Shown piece after piece: positions 42,118 to 53,383 of a stretch of DNA of 64,000 nt. Positions within the stretch are counted from its first letter, which is position 1. The number at the start of each line of letters is the position of its first letter. The translations under genes and the position numbers were made by a program. Below the pieces are notes generated by a model. The model did not search any database. It saw only the letters and a program-made list of their open reading frames with translations, and had not been told where the DNA came from. Origin of the DNA: Comamonas sp. Y33R10-2 (lineage in GTDB: Bacteria > Pseudomonadota > Gammaproteobacteria > Burkholderiales > Burkholderiaceae_C); NCBI RefSeq assembly GCF_019355935.1, contig NZ_CP079925.1:3658001-3722000 (forward strand). Direction: 5' to 3'.

Positions 42118-43680
42118 ATGAATCCCCCACCAACACAATCTTCAGCTGCGAGTGCCCCATTGCGCTTGCAGTTGGAGGGTATTACCAAGCGATACCCCGC
42201 TGTTGTTGCGAACAACAAGGTATCGTTGAAAGTGAAGCCCGGCGAAATCCACGCCATCTTGGGCGAGAACGGCGCGGGCAAGTCCACGCTAATGAAGATC
42301 ATCTATGGCGCTGTCAAGCCGGACGAAGGCGCCATTTTGGTGGATGGCAAGCCAGTACAAATTCGCAACCCGCAAGAGGCGCGTGCGCTAGGCGTTGCCA
42401 TGGTGTTCCAGCATTTCAGCTTGTTTGACACGCTGACCGTGGCTGAGAACGTGTGGCTGGGCCTGGACAAGAGCATGTCTTTGGCCAAGGTGACTGAGCA
42501 AGTTGAGGCCACGGCGCGTGACTACGGCTTGGAAGTCGATGCGCATCGCCCGGTTCACACCTTGTCTGTCGGCGAGATGCAGCGCGTAGAGATCATCCGC
42601 GCTTTGCTGACCCGCCCGCGCGTGCTGATTTTGGATGAGCCTACGTCAGTGCTCACTCCTAATGCGGTTGAAAAGCTGTTTGTCGTGCTGCGCCGCTTGG
42701 CCGCCGAGGGCTGCTCCATTCTCTACATCAGCCACAAGCTGCATGAAATTCGCTCGCTGTGCACGGCTTGCACCGTGCTGCGCGGCGGCGTGGTGACGGG
42801 TGAGTGCAACCCGGCCGAAGAAACAAATGCCTCGCTATCGCGCATGATGATTGGCTCGGAGCCGCCAGAGCTGGAGCGCCGCAGCGCCAACACGGGCGAT
42901 ACCGTGCTGCGCGTGCAGGCTCTGTCGATAAAGACGCAAGACGCCTTTGGCGTGGATCTGCAAGACATCGCACTGCAGGTCAAGGCCGGCGAGGTCGTGG
43001 GTATTGCAGGTGTTTCTGGCAATGGCCAAAAAGAGCTGATGTACGCGCTGTCGGGGGAAGACACGCGTGCCGAGCCTGAAATGGTGCAACTGCTAGGCAA
43101 GGGCGTGGGGCGTATGGGCCCCGGTCGCCGCCGCGGCATGGGCTTGCACTTTGTGCCTGAAGAGCGCTTGGGCCGTGGTGCCGTGCCCAGCATGAGTCTG
43201 GCGCACAACATGCTGCTCACCCGTAAAGACTCTTTGGGCAAGGGCGGCTGGATTCGCATGAGTCAACTGCAGACCCATGCCAAAAACATCATTGCGCGCT
43301 TTAACGTTAAAGCCGGGGGGCCTGCGTCGCCTGCGCAGTCACTGTCTGGCGGCAACCTGCAGAAGTTCATTGTGGGACGTGAAATTGACGCCAAGCCGCG
43401 TTTGCTCATCATCTCTCAGCCCACCTGGGGGGTGGATGTGGGAGCTGCTGCACAGATTCGCGGTGCGATTTTGAAATTGCGTGACGAAGGCTGTGCCGTG
43501 CTGGTGCTCAGCGAGGAGTTGGACGAGTTGTTTGAGATATGTGACCGCCTGCACGTAGTGGCCAAGGGCCGCTTGAGCCCTTCAGTGCAAAGAGCAGATG
43601 CCACGGTGCAGCAAATTGGTGAATGGATGAGTGGTCTTTGGGAAGTGCCCACTGTAGCTGAGGGAGCAACTCATGCTTAA
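42118..43680 (+). CDS. Purine/nucleoside ABC transporter, ATP-binding protein (double module)
   Basis: 520 aa from the ATG at 42118. Two ABC modules, as in the NupA/BmpC-RbsA type. The first has Walker A GENGAGKST (near 56-64), signature LSVGEMQR and Walker B VLILDEP. The second is degenerate (GVSGNGQKEL for Walker A; signature LSGGNLQK; LLIISQPTWGVDVG for Walker B with Q in place of the acidic residue). It powers the import by the two permeases downstream. The stop overlaps the next start by 8 bp. Confidence 0.92.
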   Translation: MNPPPTQSSAASAPLRLQLEGITKRYPAVVANNKVSLKVKPGEIHAILGENGAGKSTLMKIIYGAVKPDEGAILVDGKPVQIRNPQEARALGVAMVFQHFSLFDTLTVAENVWLGLDKSMSLAKVTEQVEATARDYGLEVDAHRPVHTLSVGEMQRVEIIRALLTRPRVLILDEPTSVLTPNAVEKLFVVLRRLAAEGCSILYISHKLHEIRSLCTACTVLRGGVVTGECNPAEETNASLSRMMIGSEPPELERRSANTGDTVLRVQALSIKTQDAFGVDLQDIALQVKAGEVVGIAGVSGNGQKELMYALSGEDTRAEPEMVQLLGKGVGRMGPGRRRGMGLHFVPEERLGRGAVPSMSLAHNMLLTRKDSLGKGGWIRMSQLQTHAKNIIARFNVKAGGPASPAQSLSGGNLQKFIVGREIDAKPRLLIISQPTWGVDVGAAAQIRGAILKLRDEGCAVLVLSEELDELFEICDRLHVVAKGRLSPSVQRADATVQQIGEWMSGLWEVPTVAEGATHA

Positions 43681-44767
43681 GCTAGAACTACGCCCTCAAG
43701 TCTCCAAGTTCTGGACTTATGGCTCGCCCATTTTGGCCCTGCTCATCACGGTGTTGGTGGGTGTGTGCCTGTTTGCCCTGTTAGGCAAAGACCCGGTCAA
43801 GGGGTTGCAGGCCTTTTTCTGGGAGCCCATCAAATCGAGCTATGCACTGGGCGAGCTGGCCATGAAGGCCACGCCGCTGCTGCTGATTGCGCTGGGTTTG
43901 GCGGTCTGCTTTCGCTCCAATGTCTGGAATATTGGTGCCGAAGGCCAGTTCGTTATTGGCGCTGTAACCGCTGGCGGCATGGCGCTGCTGGCAGACAAAA
44001 GCACAGGGCCATGGATTGTGCCGGCCATCATGCTGGCCGGTATCTTGGGCGGCATGGCTTGGGCGGGCATTGTGGCGCTGCTGCGAGACCGCTTTAACGC
44101 CAATGAAATTTTGGTCAGCCTGATGCTGGTCTATGTGGCTGTGCTGGTGTTGGGATATCTGGTCTATGGGCCCTGGAAAGATCCCATGGGCTACAACTTC
44201 CCGCAAAGCAAGAGCTTTGAGCGCGTAACGCAGATCCCGCGCCTTGTGCAGGGCATGCGCATGAACATCGGCGTTGTTATCTCGCTGGTGGGCGCAGGCT
44301 TGCTGTGGGCCTTTTTGTTCCGTACCCGTGCAGGCTTTGCGCTGCAAGTGGGCGGCTTGGCCCCGGCTGCTGCGCGCTACGCCGGTTTTTCCTCGCGCAA
44401 AGCGCTGTGGGTTGCTTTGCTAATCTCTGGCGCTACAGCTGGTTTGGCTGGCGCGCTGGAAGTAGCTGGCCCTCTGGGTCAGCTCACGCCTTATGTGCCT
44501 GCAGGCTACGGCTTTGCCGCAATCATCGTGGCCTTTGTGGGGCGCTTGCACCCCATAGGCATGATTTTCTCGGCCATTTTGATGAGCATGTTCTATATCG
44601 GCGGTGAGCTGGCGCAGTCGCGCTTGGGCCTGCCAAAAGCGCTGACTGGCGTGTTCCAAGGCTTGCTGCTGTTTGCATTGCTGGCCTGCGATACCTTGGT
44701 GGCTTACCGCATTCGCTGGGTGGGGCAAAAAGCCAGCGTCGCTATTTCCAACGTTAAAGGGGCCTGA
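43673..44767 (+). CDS. Purine/nucleoside ABC transporter permease 1
   Basis: 364 aa, BPD_transp_2 family, about eight to ten membrane segments. The motif NIGAEGQFVIGAVTAGG (near 85) is a hallmark of the family paired with BMP binding proteins. It forms half of the channel with the following permease. Starts inside the ATPase gene and ends 2 bp before the next gene, so translation is coupled. Confidence 0.92.
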   Translation: MLKLELRPQVSKFWTYGSPILALLITVLVGVCLFALLGKDPVKGLQAFFWEPIKSSYALGELAMKATPLLLIALGLAVCFRSNVWNIGAEGQFVIGAVTAGGMALLADKSTGPWIVPAIMLAGILGGMAWAGIVALLRDRFNANEILVSLMLVYVAVLVLGYLVYGPWKDPMGYNFPQSKSFERVTQIPRLVQGMRMNIGVVISLVGAGLLWAFLFRTRAGFALQVGGLAPAAARYAGFSSRKALWVALLISGATAGLAGALEVAGPLGQLTPYVPAGYGFAAIIVAFVGRLHPIGMIFSAILMSMFYIGGELAQSRLGLPKALTGVFQGLLLFALLACDTLVAYRIRWVGQKASVAISNVKGA

Positions 44768-44769
44768 AG

Positions 44770-45690
44770 ATGGAATCCTATGCACTGCTTTTAGGTTCCA
44801 CTTTGAGCGCCGGTACGGTTTTGGCACTGGCTGCTTTAGGACTGTTGATTAGCGAAAAAGCGGGCATCGTCAACCTCGGTGCCGAGGGCATGATGCTTTG
44901 CGCCGCGCTGGCCGGTTTTATTGTGGTGGTTTACACCGGCAATGAGTGGGCTGGTTATGCGGCTGGCATGGCCGCTGGCGCTTTGCTGGCGGGCATTTTT
45001 GGTGTACTGGTGATTTGGCTCAACACCAATCAGTACGCCACAGGCTTGGCGCTCAGTTTGTTTGGGGCGGGGTTTTCTGCCTTTGCGGGCCTCAATTTTG
45101 TGCAGGCCAAGATGCCTGAGCTGGCTCCAGATGGCATTCCTTACCTCAAGGATCTGCCCTTGATCGGCCCGGCTTTGTTCGATCATGACCCCTTGGTCTA
45201 TCTGACGATTTTGCTGGCTGCGGCCATGGTCTGGTTTCTGTACCGCTCGCGCGCTGGCTTGATATTGCGCGCCGTGGGTGAGTCGCCTTCGTCCGCTCAC
45301 GCGCTGGGCTACCCCGTGCGCCGTATCCGCCTGATGGCGGTGATGTTTGGCGGCGCCATGTGTGGACTGGCGGGTGCTTACATTTCTACCGAGTACACAC
45401 CGCTGTGGGTGGAGGGCATGGTCTCTGGCCGCGGCTGGATTGCGCTGGCGCTGACGACTTTTGCTACTTGGCGTCCTGCCCGTGTTTTGCTGGGTGCTTA
45501 TTTGTTTGGCGGCGTGACCATGCTGCAGTTTCAACTACAGGCCACAGGTGTGCAGATTCCGAGCCAGATTCTGTCCATGCTGCCCTACATCGCCACTATC
45601 GTGGTGCTGGTGCTGATCTCGCGCAACCCGACTTGGATTCGCGCAAATATGCCTGCATCCCTAGGAAAACCTTTCTATCCCGGGGCGTGA
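44770..45690 (+). CDS. Purine/nucleoside ABC transporter permease 2
   Basis: 306 aa, BPD_transp_2 family with the motif NLGAEGMMLCAALAG (near 37) and about eight membrane helices. It makes the second half of the channel. A BMP binding-protein gene follows after 64 bp. The protein is complete. Confidence 0.92.
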   Translation: MESYALLLGSTLSAGTVLALAALGLLISEKAGIVNLGAEGMMLCAALAGFIVVVYTGNEWAGYAAGMAAGALLAGIFGVLVIWLNTNQYATGLALSLFGAGFSAFAGLNFVQAKMPELAPDGIPYLKDLPLIGPALFDHDPLVYLTILLAAAMVWFLYRSRAGLILRAVGESPSSAHALGYPVRRIRLMAVMFGGAMCGLAGAYISTEYTPLWVEGMVSGRGWIALALTTFATWRPARVLLGAYLFGGVTMLQFQLQATGVQIPSQILSMLPYIATIVVLVLISRNPTWIRANMPASLGKPFYPGA

Positions 45691-45754
45691 TGCCCAGATA
45701 TGGTGCCCAGATGTGGTGCAATTCGCTTTTTTTAAAATCATGAGGACAACTTCG

Positions 45755-46903
45755 ATGAACACTCTCGGTAAGCGCGCTCTGATCAAAATGATTGGCCTGT
45801 CGGCTGTTTCCATGGCTGTCCTGACAGCTTGCGGCAAGAAGGAAGAGGCTCCTGTAGCCCCCGCTGCTGCGCCAGCGGCTGCCGCTCCTGCTGCTGACAA
45901 GCTCAAGGTTGGCTTCATGTATGTGAGCCCCATCGGCGACGGCGGCTGGACTTTCCAGCACGAGCTGGGCCGCAAGGCGATTCAAGAAAAGTTCGGCGAC
46001 AAGATCGAGACCTCCATGGTTGAGAGCGTGCCCGAGTCCGCTGACGCTGAGCGCGTAATGCGCGACATGATCGGTCAGGGCAACAAGCTGGTGTTTGCGA
46101 CCAGCTTCGGCTATCAAGACTTTGTGCAGCGCGTTGCGACCGACAACCCCGGTGTGAAGTTTGAGCACGCTACCGGCTACAAGACCGCTGAGAACGCTGC
46201 CGTGTACGACACCAAGACCTTTGAAGGTGCTTACTTGGCCGGTATCGTGGCGGGTGCCATGACCAAGACCAAGACCGTGGGTGTGGTGGCATCGGTGCCA
46301 ATCCCCGAAGTGGTGCGTAACATCAACGCCTTTGTGCTGGGTGCACAAAGCATTGACCCATCCATCAAGGCCAAAGTGGTTTGGGTGAACGAATGGTTTG
46401 CACCTCCTAAGGAATCCGAAGCTGCCAACAGCCTGGTCAACGGCGGTGTTGACGTGATGTACCAAAACACCAACTCCCCTGCTGTGCTGAAGACGGCTGA
46501 AGAGCGCGGTGTTCGCGCCTTCGGCAAAGACGGCGACATGAGCGGCTTTGCACCCAAGGCCCATTTGGGATCGGCAGTGATCGATTGGGCTCCTTACTAC
46601 ACCAAAGTGGTGCAAGACCAGCTGGATGGCAAGTGGCAAACTGGCAACTTCTGGTGGGGCGTCAAGGAAGGCGCTATCGATCTGAAGAAGATCGCTGACG
46701 ACGTTCCTCAAGAGATCAAGGACAAGGTCGAAAAGGCCCGCGCTGGCATGAAGGACGGCACATTCTCCGTCTGGACTGGTCCTGTCAAGGACAACGCAGG
46801 CAAGGAAGTGCTGGAGGCTGGAAAGGTCGCCGATGACGCTTGGCTGCGTAGCATCAATTTCTATGTGAATGGTGTCGAGGGCAATGTGCCCGGTGCCAAG
46901 TAA
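45755..46903 (+). CDS. BMP family purine/nucleoside-binding lipoprotein 1
   Basis: 382 aa from the ATG at 45755. The signal peptide ends with lipobox VLTAC, then an Ala-rich linker (about 30-52). The BMP domain (PnrA/Med type) follows from KLKVGFMYVSPIGDGGW, with ESADAERVMRDMI and NTNSPAVLKTAEERG. The domain binds purine nucleosides or purines in related lipoproteins. It follows the permeases. It is about three quarters alike with the next gene, which is a tandem duplicate. Confidence 0.92.
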   Translation: MNTLGKRALIKMIGLSAVSMAVLTACGKKEEAPVAPAAAPAAAAPAADKLKVGFMYVSPIGDGGWTFQHELGRKAIQEKFGDKIETSMVESVPESADAERVMRDMIGQGNKLVFATSFGYQDFVQRVATDNPGVKFEHATGYKTAENAAVYDTKTFEGAYLAGIVAGAMTKTKTVGVVASVPIPEVVRNINAFVLGAQSIDPSIKAKVVWVNEWFAPPKESEAANSLVNGGVDVMYQNTNSPAVLKTAEERGVRAFGKDGDMSGFAPKAHLGSAVIDWAPYYTKVVQDQLDGKWQTGNFWWGVKEGAIDLKKIADDVPQEIKDKVEKARAGMKDGTFSVWTGPVKDNAGKEVLEAGKVADDAWLRSINFYVNGVEGNVPGAK

Positions 46904-46916
46904 GCATTTTTTGCAG

Positions 46917-46961
46917 GACGTCTGACAGACGTCCATTCAAGGCTCCTCGGAGCCTTTCTTT
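46917..46961 (+). terminator. Double hairpin between the two BMP genes
   Basis: GGACGTC (46917) with GACGTCC (46928), then AAGGCTCC with GGAGCCTT (46939-46956) and CTTTT. The second hairpin is a terminator; it leaves the second BMP gene with a separate or read-through transcript. Confidence 0.75.
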
Positions 46962-47093
46962 TGCGCTGTCGTTTCAAAGCTACCTGTCTACAAATTGGCT
47001 CAATTTTTGCATATATTGACCAAAGCGCGATGAGGTTAGTTTGACATCGCGTTTGCATTCAATAACTACCTCAACCTCTCCAAGGAAACATGA

Positions 47094-48251
47094 ATGACTG
47101 ACTTCAACAAGCGTTCATTGATTAAAGTTGCCGCTTTGACGGCCGTGGCCTCGGCTGCTCTCATGGGCTGCGGCAAAAAGGAAGAAGCAGCAGCTCCTGC
47201 TGTTGCGCCTGCTGCAGCTCCTGCACCTGCTGCAGTTGAGCCTTTGAAGGTCGCTTTTGCGTATGTCGGCCCTGTGGGTGACGGTGGTTGGACTTTTGCC
47301 CATGACCAAGCGCGCCTGGCTTTGGAAAAAGAGTTTGGTGACAAGATCAAGACCAGCTATGTCGAAAGCGTGCCCGAAGGCGCTGACGCTGAACGCGTGC
47401 TGCGCGACTTGGCTTCGCAGGGCAACAAGCTGGTGTTTGGCACCACCTTTGGCTATATGGATGTGATCCAAAAGCTGGCCCCCGAATTTGCGGATGTGAA
47501 GTGGGAACACGCCACCGGCTACAAGACGGCAGCCAACGTCAGCACCTATGACAGCCGTACCTACGAAGGTGCGTATCTGGCCGGCATTATTGCGGGCGGC
47601 ATGACCAAGTCCAACACGCTGGGCGTGGTCGGCTCGGTGCCAATCCCTGAAGTGATCCGCAACATCAACAGCTTCACGCTGGGCGCTCAGTCCGTGAACC
47701 CCAACATCAAGACCAAGGTGGTTTGGGTCAACGAATGGTTCAGCCCACCCAAGGAAACTGAAGCGGCGACCAGCCTGATCAACGGCGGCGCTGACATTCT
47801 GTTCCAAAACACCGACTCCCCAGCCGTGTTGAAGACTGCTGAGGAAAAGGGCAAGCGCGCCTTTGGTTGGGATTCGGACATGACCGCCTACGGCCCCAAG
47901 GCTCATCTGGGCTCGGCCATCATCAACTGGGCTCCTTACTACATCGAGACCACTCGCAACGCCTTGGAAGGCAAGTGGAGCAGCCGCCAAACTTGGGGTG
48001 GCGTCAAGGACGGCACGATCGACATCGTTTCTTTGGCTGACGACATCCCTGCCGAAGTCAAGACAAAGGTTGAGCAAGTGAAGGCTGGCTTGAAGGACGG
48101 TACATTCTCCATCTGGAAGGGCCCAATCACCGGTCAAGATGGCAAGGTGCTAGTGGCTGCTGATGCAGTGGCTGACGATGGCTTCCTTAAGGGCGTGAAC
48201 TTCTACGTTAAGGGCGTTGAAGGTAAAGTACCAGGTGGTGAGGCTAAGTAA
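47094..48251 (+). CDS. BMP family purine/nucleoside-binding lipoprotein 2
   Basis: 385 aa. Signal with lipobox LMGC (C23), Ala/Pro-rich linker, then the BMP domain (VAFAYVGPVGDGGW...). AAGGAAAC precedes the ATG. Near-identical motifs to protein 1 (ADAERVLRDLASQGNKLVFGTTFGY) show a tandem duplication followed by some divergence. A different purine specificity is possible, sharing the same permease. TTGACA at 47040 may be a promoter. Confidence 0.92.
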   Translation: MTDFNKRSLIKVAALTAVASAALMGCGKKEEAAAPAVAPAAAPAPAAVEPLKVAFAYVGPVGDGGWTFAHDQARLALEKEFGDKIKTSYVESVPEGADAERVLRDLASQGNKLVFGTTFGYMDVIQKLAPEFADVKWEHATGYKTAANVSTYDSRTYEGAYLAGIIAGGMTKSNTLGVVGSVPIPEVIRNINSFTLGAQSVNPNIKTKVVWVNEWFSPPKETEAATSLINGGADILFQNTDSPAVLKTAEEKGKRAFGWDSDMTAYGPKAHLGSAIINWAPYYIETTRNALEGKWSSRQTWGGVKDGTIDIVSLADDIPAEVKTKVEQVKAGLKDGTFSIWKGPITGQDGKVLVAADAVADDGFLKGVNFYVKGVEGKVPGGEAK

Positions 48252-48285
48252 GCACTACCTCTATAAGCTCGCTTGAGCTGTGACA

Positions 48286-48312
48286 GGGCCGCCCTAGGGC
48301 GGCTCTTTGTAT
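48286..48312 (+). terminator. Terminator after BMP 2
   Basis: AGGGCCGCC and GGGCGGCTCT palindrome followed by TTTG. Confidence 0.6.
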
Positions 48313-48334
48313 TTGAATAATGAAGAGTGATCCC

Positions 48335-50355
<2,021 letters not shown>

Positions 50356-50357
50356 TC

Positions 50358-50445
50358 TTTTGATAGCAGCTAGCGCTTGAATTTCAATGGGTTTGGATGC
50401 TTTAAGTGCTGAAACTCATGAAAGACACGGGCAAGCAGCTATTGA
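50358..50445. repeat. Intergenic repeat copy
   Basis: TGATAGCAGCTAGCGCTTG near 50363, with AAGCAGCTATTGAATTG near 50432; a member of the intergenic hairpin family. Confidence 0.5.
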
Positions 50446-50453
50446 ATTGAATG

Positions 50454-50480
50454 AAAACGGCGTCTAAGGACGCCGTTTTT
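50454..50480. terminator. Bidirectional terminator
   Basis: AAAACGGCGTC and GACGCCGTTTT form an 11-bp stem with loop TAAG, between the convergent deaminase and HIT genes. Confidence 0.85.
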
Positions 50481-50499
50481 GTGGCTGCGATTGACGCGC

Positions 50500-50943
50500 T
50501 TAGCGGGCCAGTTGCGCACGAATTTTCTCAGCCAGCTCGCCTAGCGCGGCAAAGCCCGGCTCCTGGCGCTGCCAAACCACAGACAATCCATCGCCCTCAA
50601 AACGCGGCAGTACATGCAGGTGAAAGTGAAACACCGTCTGCCCCGCAGGTGCGCCATTGGCCTGAAAGATGTTGATGCCGTCTGGATCAAAAGCCTTGTT
50701 CACCGCATCAGCCACGCGCTGGGCCGTCTGCATCACGGCGCCGGCTTCCTCAGTCGTCAGCTCCAGCAGGTTGACTGCATGGCGCTTGCTGGCCACCAGC
50801 ACATGGCCGCGCGTGGCCTGACCAATGTCCATAAAGGCGATGGTCAGCTCATCTTCATAGACTTTGGCGGATGGAATCTCACCGTTGACGAGCTTGCAGA
50901 AGATGCACTCGCCCGCAGGCGAGTGGTCTACAAACATGGGCAT
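50500..50943 (-). CDS. HIT family protein (histidine-triad nucleotide hydrolase)
   Basis: 147 aa, somewhat longer than HinT. It begins CIFCKLVNGEIPSAKVYED, the HIT-family N-terminus with Cys pair, and the histidine triad is FHFHLHVLP (near 101-109). It hydrolyses nucleoside phosphoramidates or related adenylyl compounds. Monocistronic; ATG followed upstream by AGGAG. Confidence 0.92.
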   Translation of the reverse strand: MPMFVDHSPAGECIFCKLVNGEIPSAKVYEDELTIAFMDIGQATRGHVLVASKRHAVNLLELTTEEAGAVMQTAQRVADAVNKAFDPDGINIFQANGAPAGQTVFHFHLHVLPRFEGDGLSVVWQRQEPGFAALGELAEKIRAQLAR

Positions 50944-50998
50944 GACGCTCTCCTTTTTGAAGGTTTGAGCGTCTTATCTTAGAGGCTGATGCGCCTGA

Positions 50999-52237
50999 TT
51001 AGCGTTGAGCAGGGCGCAAACAATTCTTGGTGATTTCCGCCATAGAGTTCGCACCCAGCATGGCCATGTTGCGGTCCACTTCATCGCGCAGCAGCGTGAT
51101 GGCGTGGTCTACGCCTTGCGCGCCGCCCACTGCAGCGGCGTACATAAAGGGTCGGCCCAGGAAGACCATGCGTGCGCCCAAAGCTACGGCCTTGAGCACA
51201 TCGCTGCCGCGGCGAATGCCGCTGTCCATCATCACGGCGGTGCGGTGGCCTACGCGGTCCACCACATAGGGCAGCATTTGCAGTGGTGCGACGACGCCAT
51301 CCAACTGACGGCCGCCGTGGTTAGAGACCACGATGCCTTGCGCGCCAATGTCTGCGGCCATTGCGGCGTCGTCCTCGTTCAAGATGCCCTTGATGACGAG
51401 GTTGCCCTTCCAGCGCTGACGAATGCGCTCAATGTGCTTCCAGTTCAAGTGGTCACGGCCCGTGGTGTCGCGAATGGCGGTGCCTGAGAGCAAAGGCGCG
51501 CCGCGTGTGGCGAATGAATTTTCAAAGTGCGGCATACCGTGGTTGATCAGCGTGCGCAGCATGGTGCCCACCATCCAGCGCGGGCGGGTGATGCCGTCAT
51601 AAGCCAAGCGCAGCGAAGGGCGCAGCGGCATCGAAAAACCGGTGCGCACATTGTTTTCGCGGTTGGCCCAGACGGGAATGTCCACGGTGATGACCAGCGT
51701 GCCAAAGCCTGCGGCTTCGATGCGGTCGATCAGGCCATCAATGCGCGTGGTGTCGCCGGGCAGATAGGCCTGGAACCAGGTGGAAGGTGCGGCCTTGGCC
51801 ACGTCTTCCATGGGAATAAGAGAGGTGCCGCTCATGATGGCGGGAATGCGGTTGGAAGCCGCCGTTTGTGCCAGCACCAGATCGCCACGGTAAGCGTTGA
51901 TGGCGCTGATGCCCACGGGGGCCACGCCAAAGGGTGAGTCCCAAGTCTGGCCAAACAGCTCTACCTGTTGGCTGCGCTGCGAAACATCGACCATCACCTT
52001 GGAGCTAAAGCCGTACTGCTGAAAACTGTCGCGGTTGGCTTGCAGCGAAACGCAGTCTTCCGCCGCGCCAGAGACATAACCGAAAAGAGGGCGCGGCAGG
52101 TGCTTGCGGGCTGCGGTTTCAAAGTCGGGCAGCGACAAGATGTTCTGCAGATGACGGGGCAGCCCTGCGCGCTGGCCATAGGCGGCGGCTTGCGCCTTGG
52201 GTGCGGGGGTTGCAGAAGGGGCTTGTGACGGTGCCAT
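50999..52237 (-). CDS. FMN-dependent alpha-hydroxy-acid oxidase/dehydrogenase
   Basis: 412 aa. A long Ala/Pro-rich N-terminal tail (1-25) precedes the FMN barrel of the lactate/glycolate oxidase family. Motifs: GYVSGAAEDCVS, VVSNHGGRQLDG (catalytic His and Arg), MMDSGIRRGSDVLKAVALGA for the flavin phosphate. It oxidises an L-2-hydroxy acid to the 2-oxo acid with electrons to quinone, cytochrome or O2. It lies 113 bp downstream of the CsiD-like gene on the same strand, hinting that its substrate is L-2-hydroxyglutarate; lactate is the alternative. Confidence 0.88.
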   Translation of the reverse strand: MAPSQAPSATPAPKAQAAAYGQRAGLPRHLQNILSLPDFETAARKHLPRPLFGYVSGAAEDCVSLQANRDSFQQYGFSSKVMVDVSQRSQQVELFGQTWDSPFGVAPVGISAINAYRGDLVLAQTAASNRIPAIMSGTSLIPMEDVAKAAPSTWFQAYLPGDTTRIDGLIDRIEAAGFGTLVITVDIPVWANRENNVRTGFSMPLRPSLRLAYDGITRPRWMVGTMLRTLINHGMPHFENSFATRGAPLLSGTAIRDTTGRDHLNWKHIERIRQRWKGNLVIKGILNEDDAAMAADIGAQGIVVSNHGGRQLDGVVAPLQMLPYVVDRVGHRTAVMMDSGIRRGSDVLKAVALGARMVFLGRPFMYAAAVGGAQGVDHAITLLRDEVDRNMAMLGANSMAEITKNCLRPAQR

Positions 52238-52279
52238 GGTGAAAACTTCGAAAGCGAATGTCGGACAAATAACTGGCTA

Positions 52280-52310
52280 CGCCCCCGCACACTTTGCGTG
52301 TACGGGGGCG
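52280..52310 (-). repeat. GC-rich hairpin between csiD-like and FMN oxidase genes
   Basis: CGCCCCCG and CGGGGGCG form an 8-bp stem with an inner ACAC/GTGT hairpin. It has no T-run, so it is more likely an mRNA-stabilising or attenuating structure than a full terminator. Confidence 0.5.
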
Positions 52311-52350
52311 CAGCATCAACAGCAAAAGCTCAAATCTGATCGAGCAGATC

Positions 52351-53274
52351 TTATCGAGCAAATGTGCCGCGCTGGCGCATCAGTTCACGCTGGAGCTTTT
52401 CATTGACTTCAAACGGAGCACGGCCGTGCACGTAGAAGTAGTTGTTCAGCACCACCAAGTCGCCGGTGGGCAGGCCCACAGTGCGGGTGCCGGGGGAATT
52501 TTCCATCGATTCGGACAGGTTTTGCAGATATTCGGCTTCTGCATCGTTAGCCGGTTGCACGAACTGGTCGATGAAGGACATGGACAGGCCGAACTCGCCG
52601 TGGAAGAACACGGGGCGCTCTACACGCTCTTCCACATTCTTGGAGCCGGGAGCCTTGTACAGCAGGGGCTTGGCGCCCAGCGGGTCTTGCACAAAGCGGT
52701 CCAGCTCGCTCCAGTCGTCCAGATGCAAAAAGCGCGACTCGCCGCCCACGGCATTTTGCTCGTCGAACTTCATCATCAGCAACCAGTCGGTGGCTTCGGT
52801 CACGAAGGTGCCGTCAGTGTGCATGGTGAACAGGCGATAGGCTTGACGCAGGTATGAATCGCTAGCGTCCGTGTGCTTGACCAAGAAGCGCGCGTAGTAC
52901 TTGTTGGACATGGAGTCGTGGTTGCTCGGGCCCAGCAGGTGGCCGATGGCAGTGCCAAACTTCACGTATTCGTTGTTGTCTTGTGTCAGGCCTTCCATAC
53001 CCAGCACAAAGCCGCCGTGCTTGCGGTCTTTGAGGATGCGCACCAATGTGTCCGCAAAGTCTTGACCCAGATGCGCCTTCAGGCGACGCGCCAGGTGAAA
53101 GCGCATAAACGGCACGTATTCCAGATTCTGCACGTCGATGTCTTTGACATCGTCCAGATAGGCAGACAGCGCTTCGGGGTTCAGCTTGAGCTTGAGCAGG
53201 CGTGGGTGCTCTGGGTGAGTGCTGATCTCGTAAGCGGCAGACTGAATCAATTGCTGGGGTGTAGTCGCGTTCAT
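52351..53274 (-). CDS. glaH: Glutarate 2-hydroxylase-like dioxygenase (CsiD/GlaH)
   Basis: 307 aa from the ATG at 53274 (6 more in-frame codons upstream). It belongs to the CsiD family of Fe(II)/2-oxoglutarate enzymes: LTQDNNEYVKFGTAIGHLLGPSNHDSMS, metal ligands H-x-D in MHTDGTF (near 156-158) and a distal His in YFYVHGR near the C-terminus. The enzyme hydroxylates glutarate to L-2-hydroxyglutarate, the lysine-degradation branch. A divergent LysR gene sits 109 bp away. The usual partner LhgO is not seen; the FMN oxidase downstream may take its place. Confidence 0.88.
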   Translation of the reverse strand: MNATTPQQLIQSAAYEISTHPEHPRLLKLKLNPEALSAYLDDVKDIDVQNLEYVPFMRFHLARRLKAHLGQDFADTLVRILKDRKHGGFVLGMEGLTQDNNEYVKFGTAIGHLLGPSNHDSMSNKYYARFLVKHTDASDSYLRQAYRLFTMHTDGTFVTEATDWLLMMKFDEQNAVGGESRFLHLDDWSELDRFVQDPLGAKPLLYKAPGSKNVEERVERPVFFHGEFGLSMSFIDQFVQPANDAEAEYLQNLSESMENSPGTRTVGLPTGDLVVLNNYFYVHGRAPFEVNEKLQRELMRQRGTFAR

Positions 53275-53383
53275 AGTGGGTGGATACTTCAATCAGGAAT
53301 AGGGTGATTGGACACGGCTTGTTTGATACGATCTACGGGTTGAAATGCATTGTTTAATCATTAATTCAGATTAAAAGGATTGG

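Noticed and set aside
45596-48137. Long minus-strand frames of 446 and 340 aa over the two BMP genes
   Set aside because: Parallel shadows of two duplicated genes; their similarity to each other follows from the duplication.
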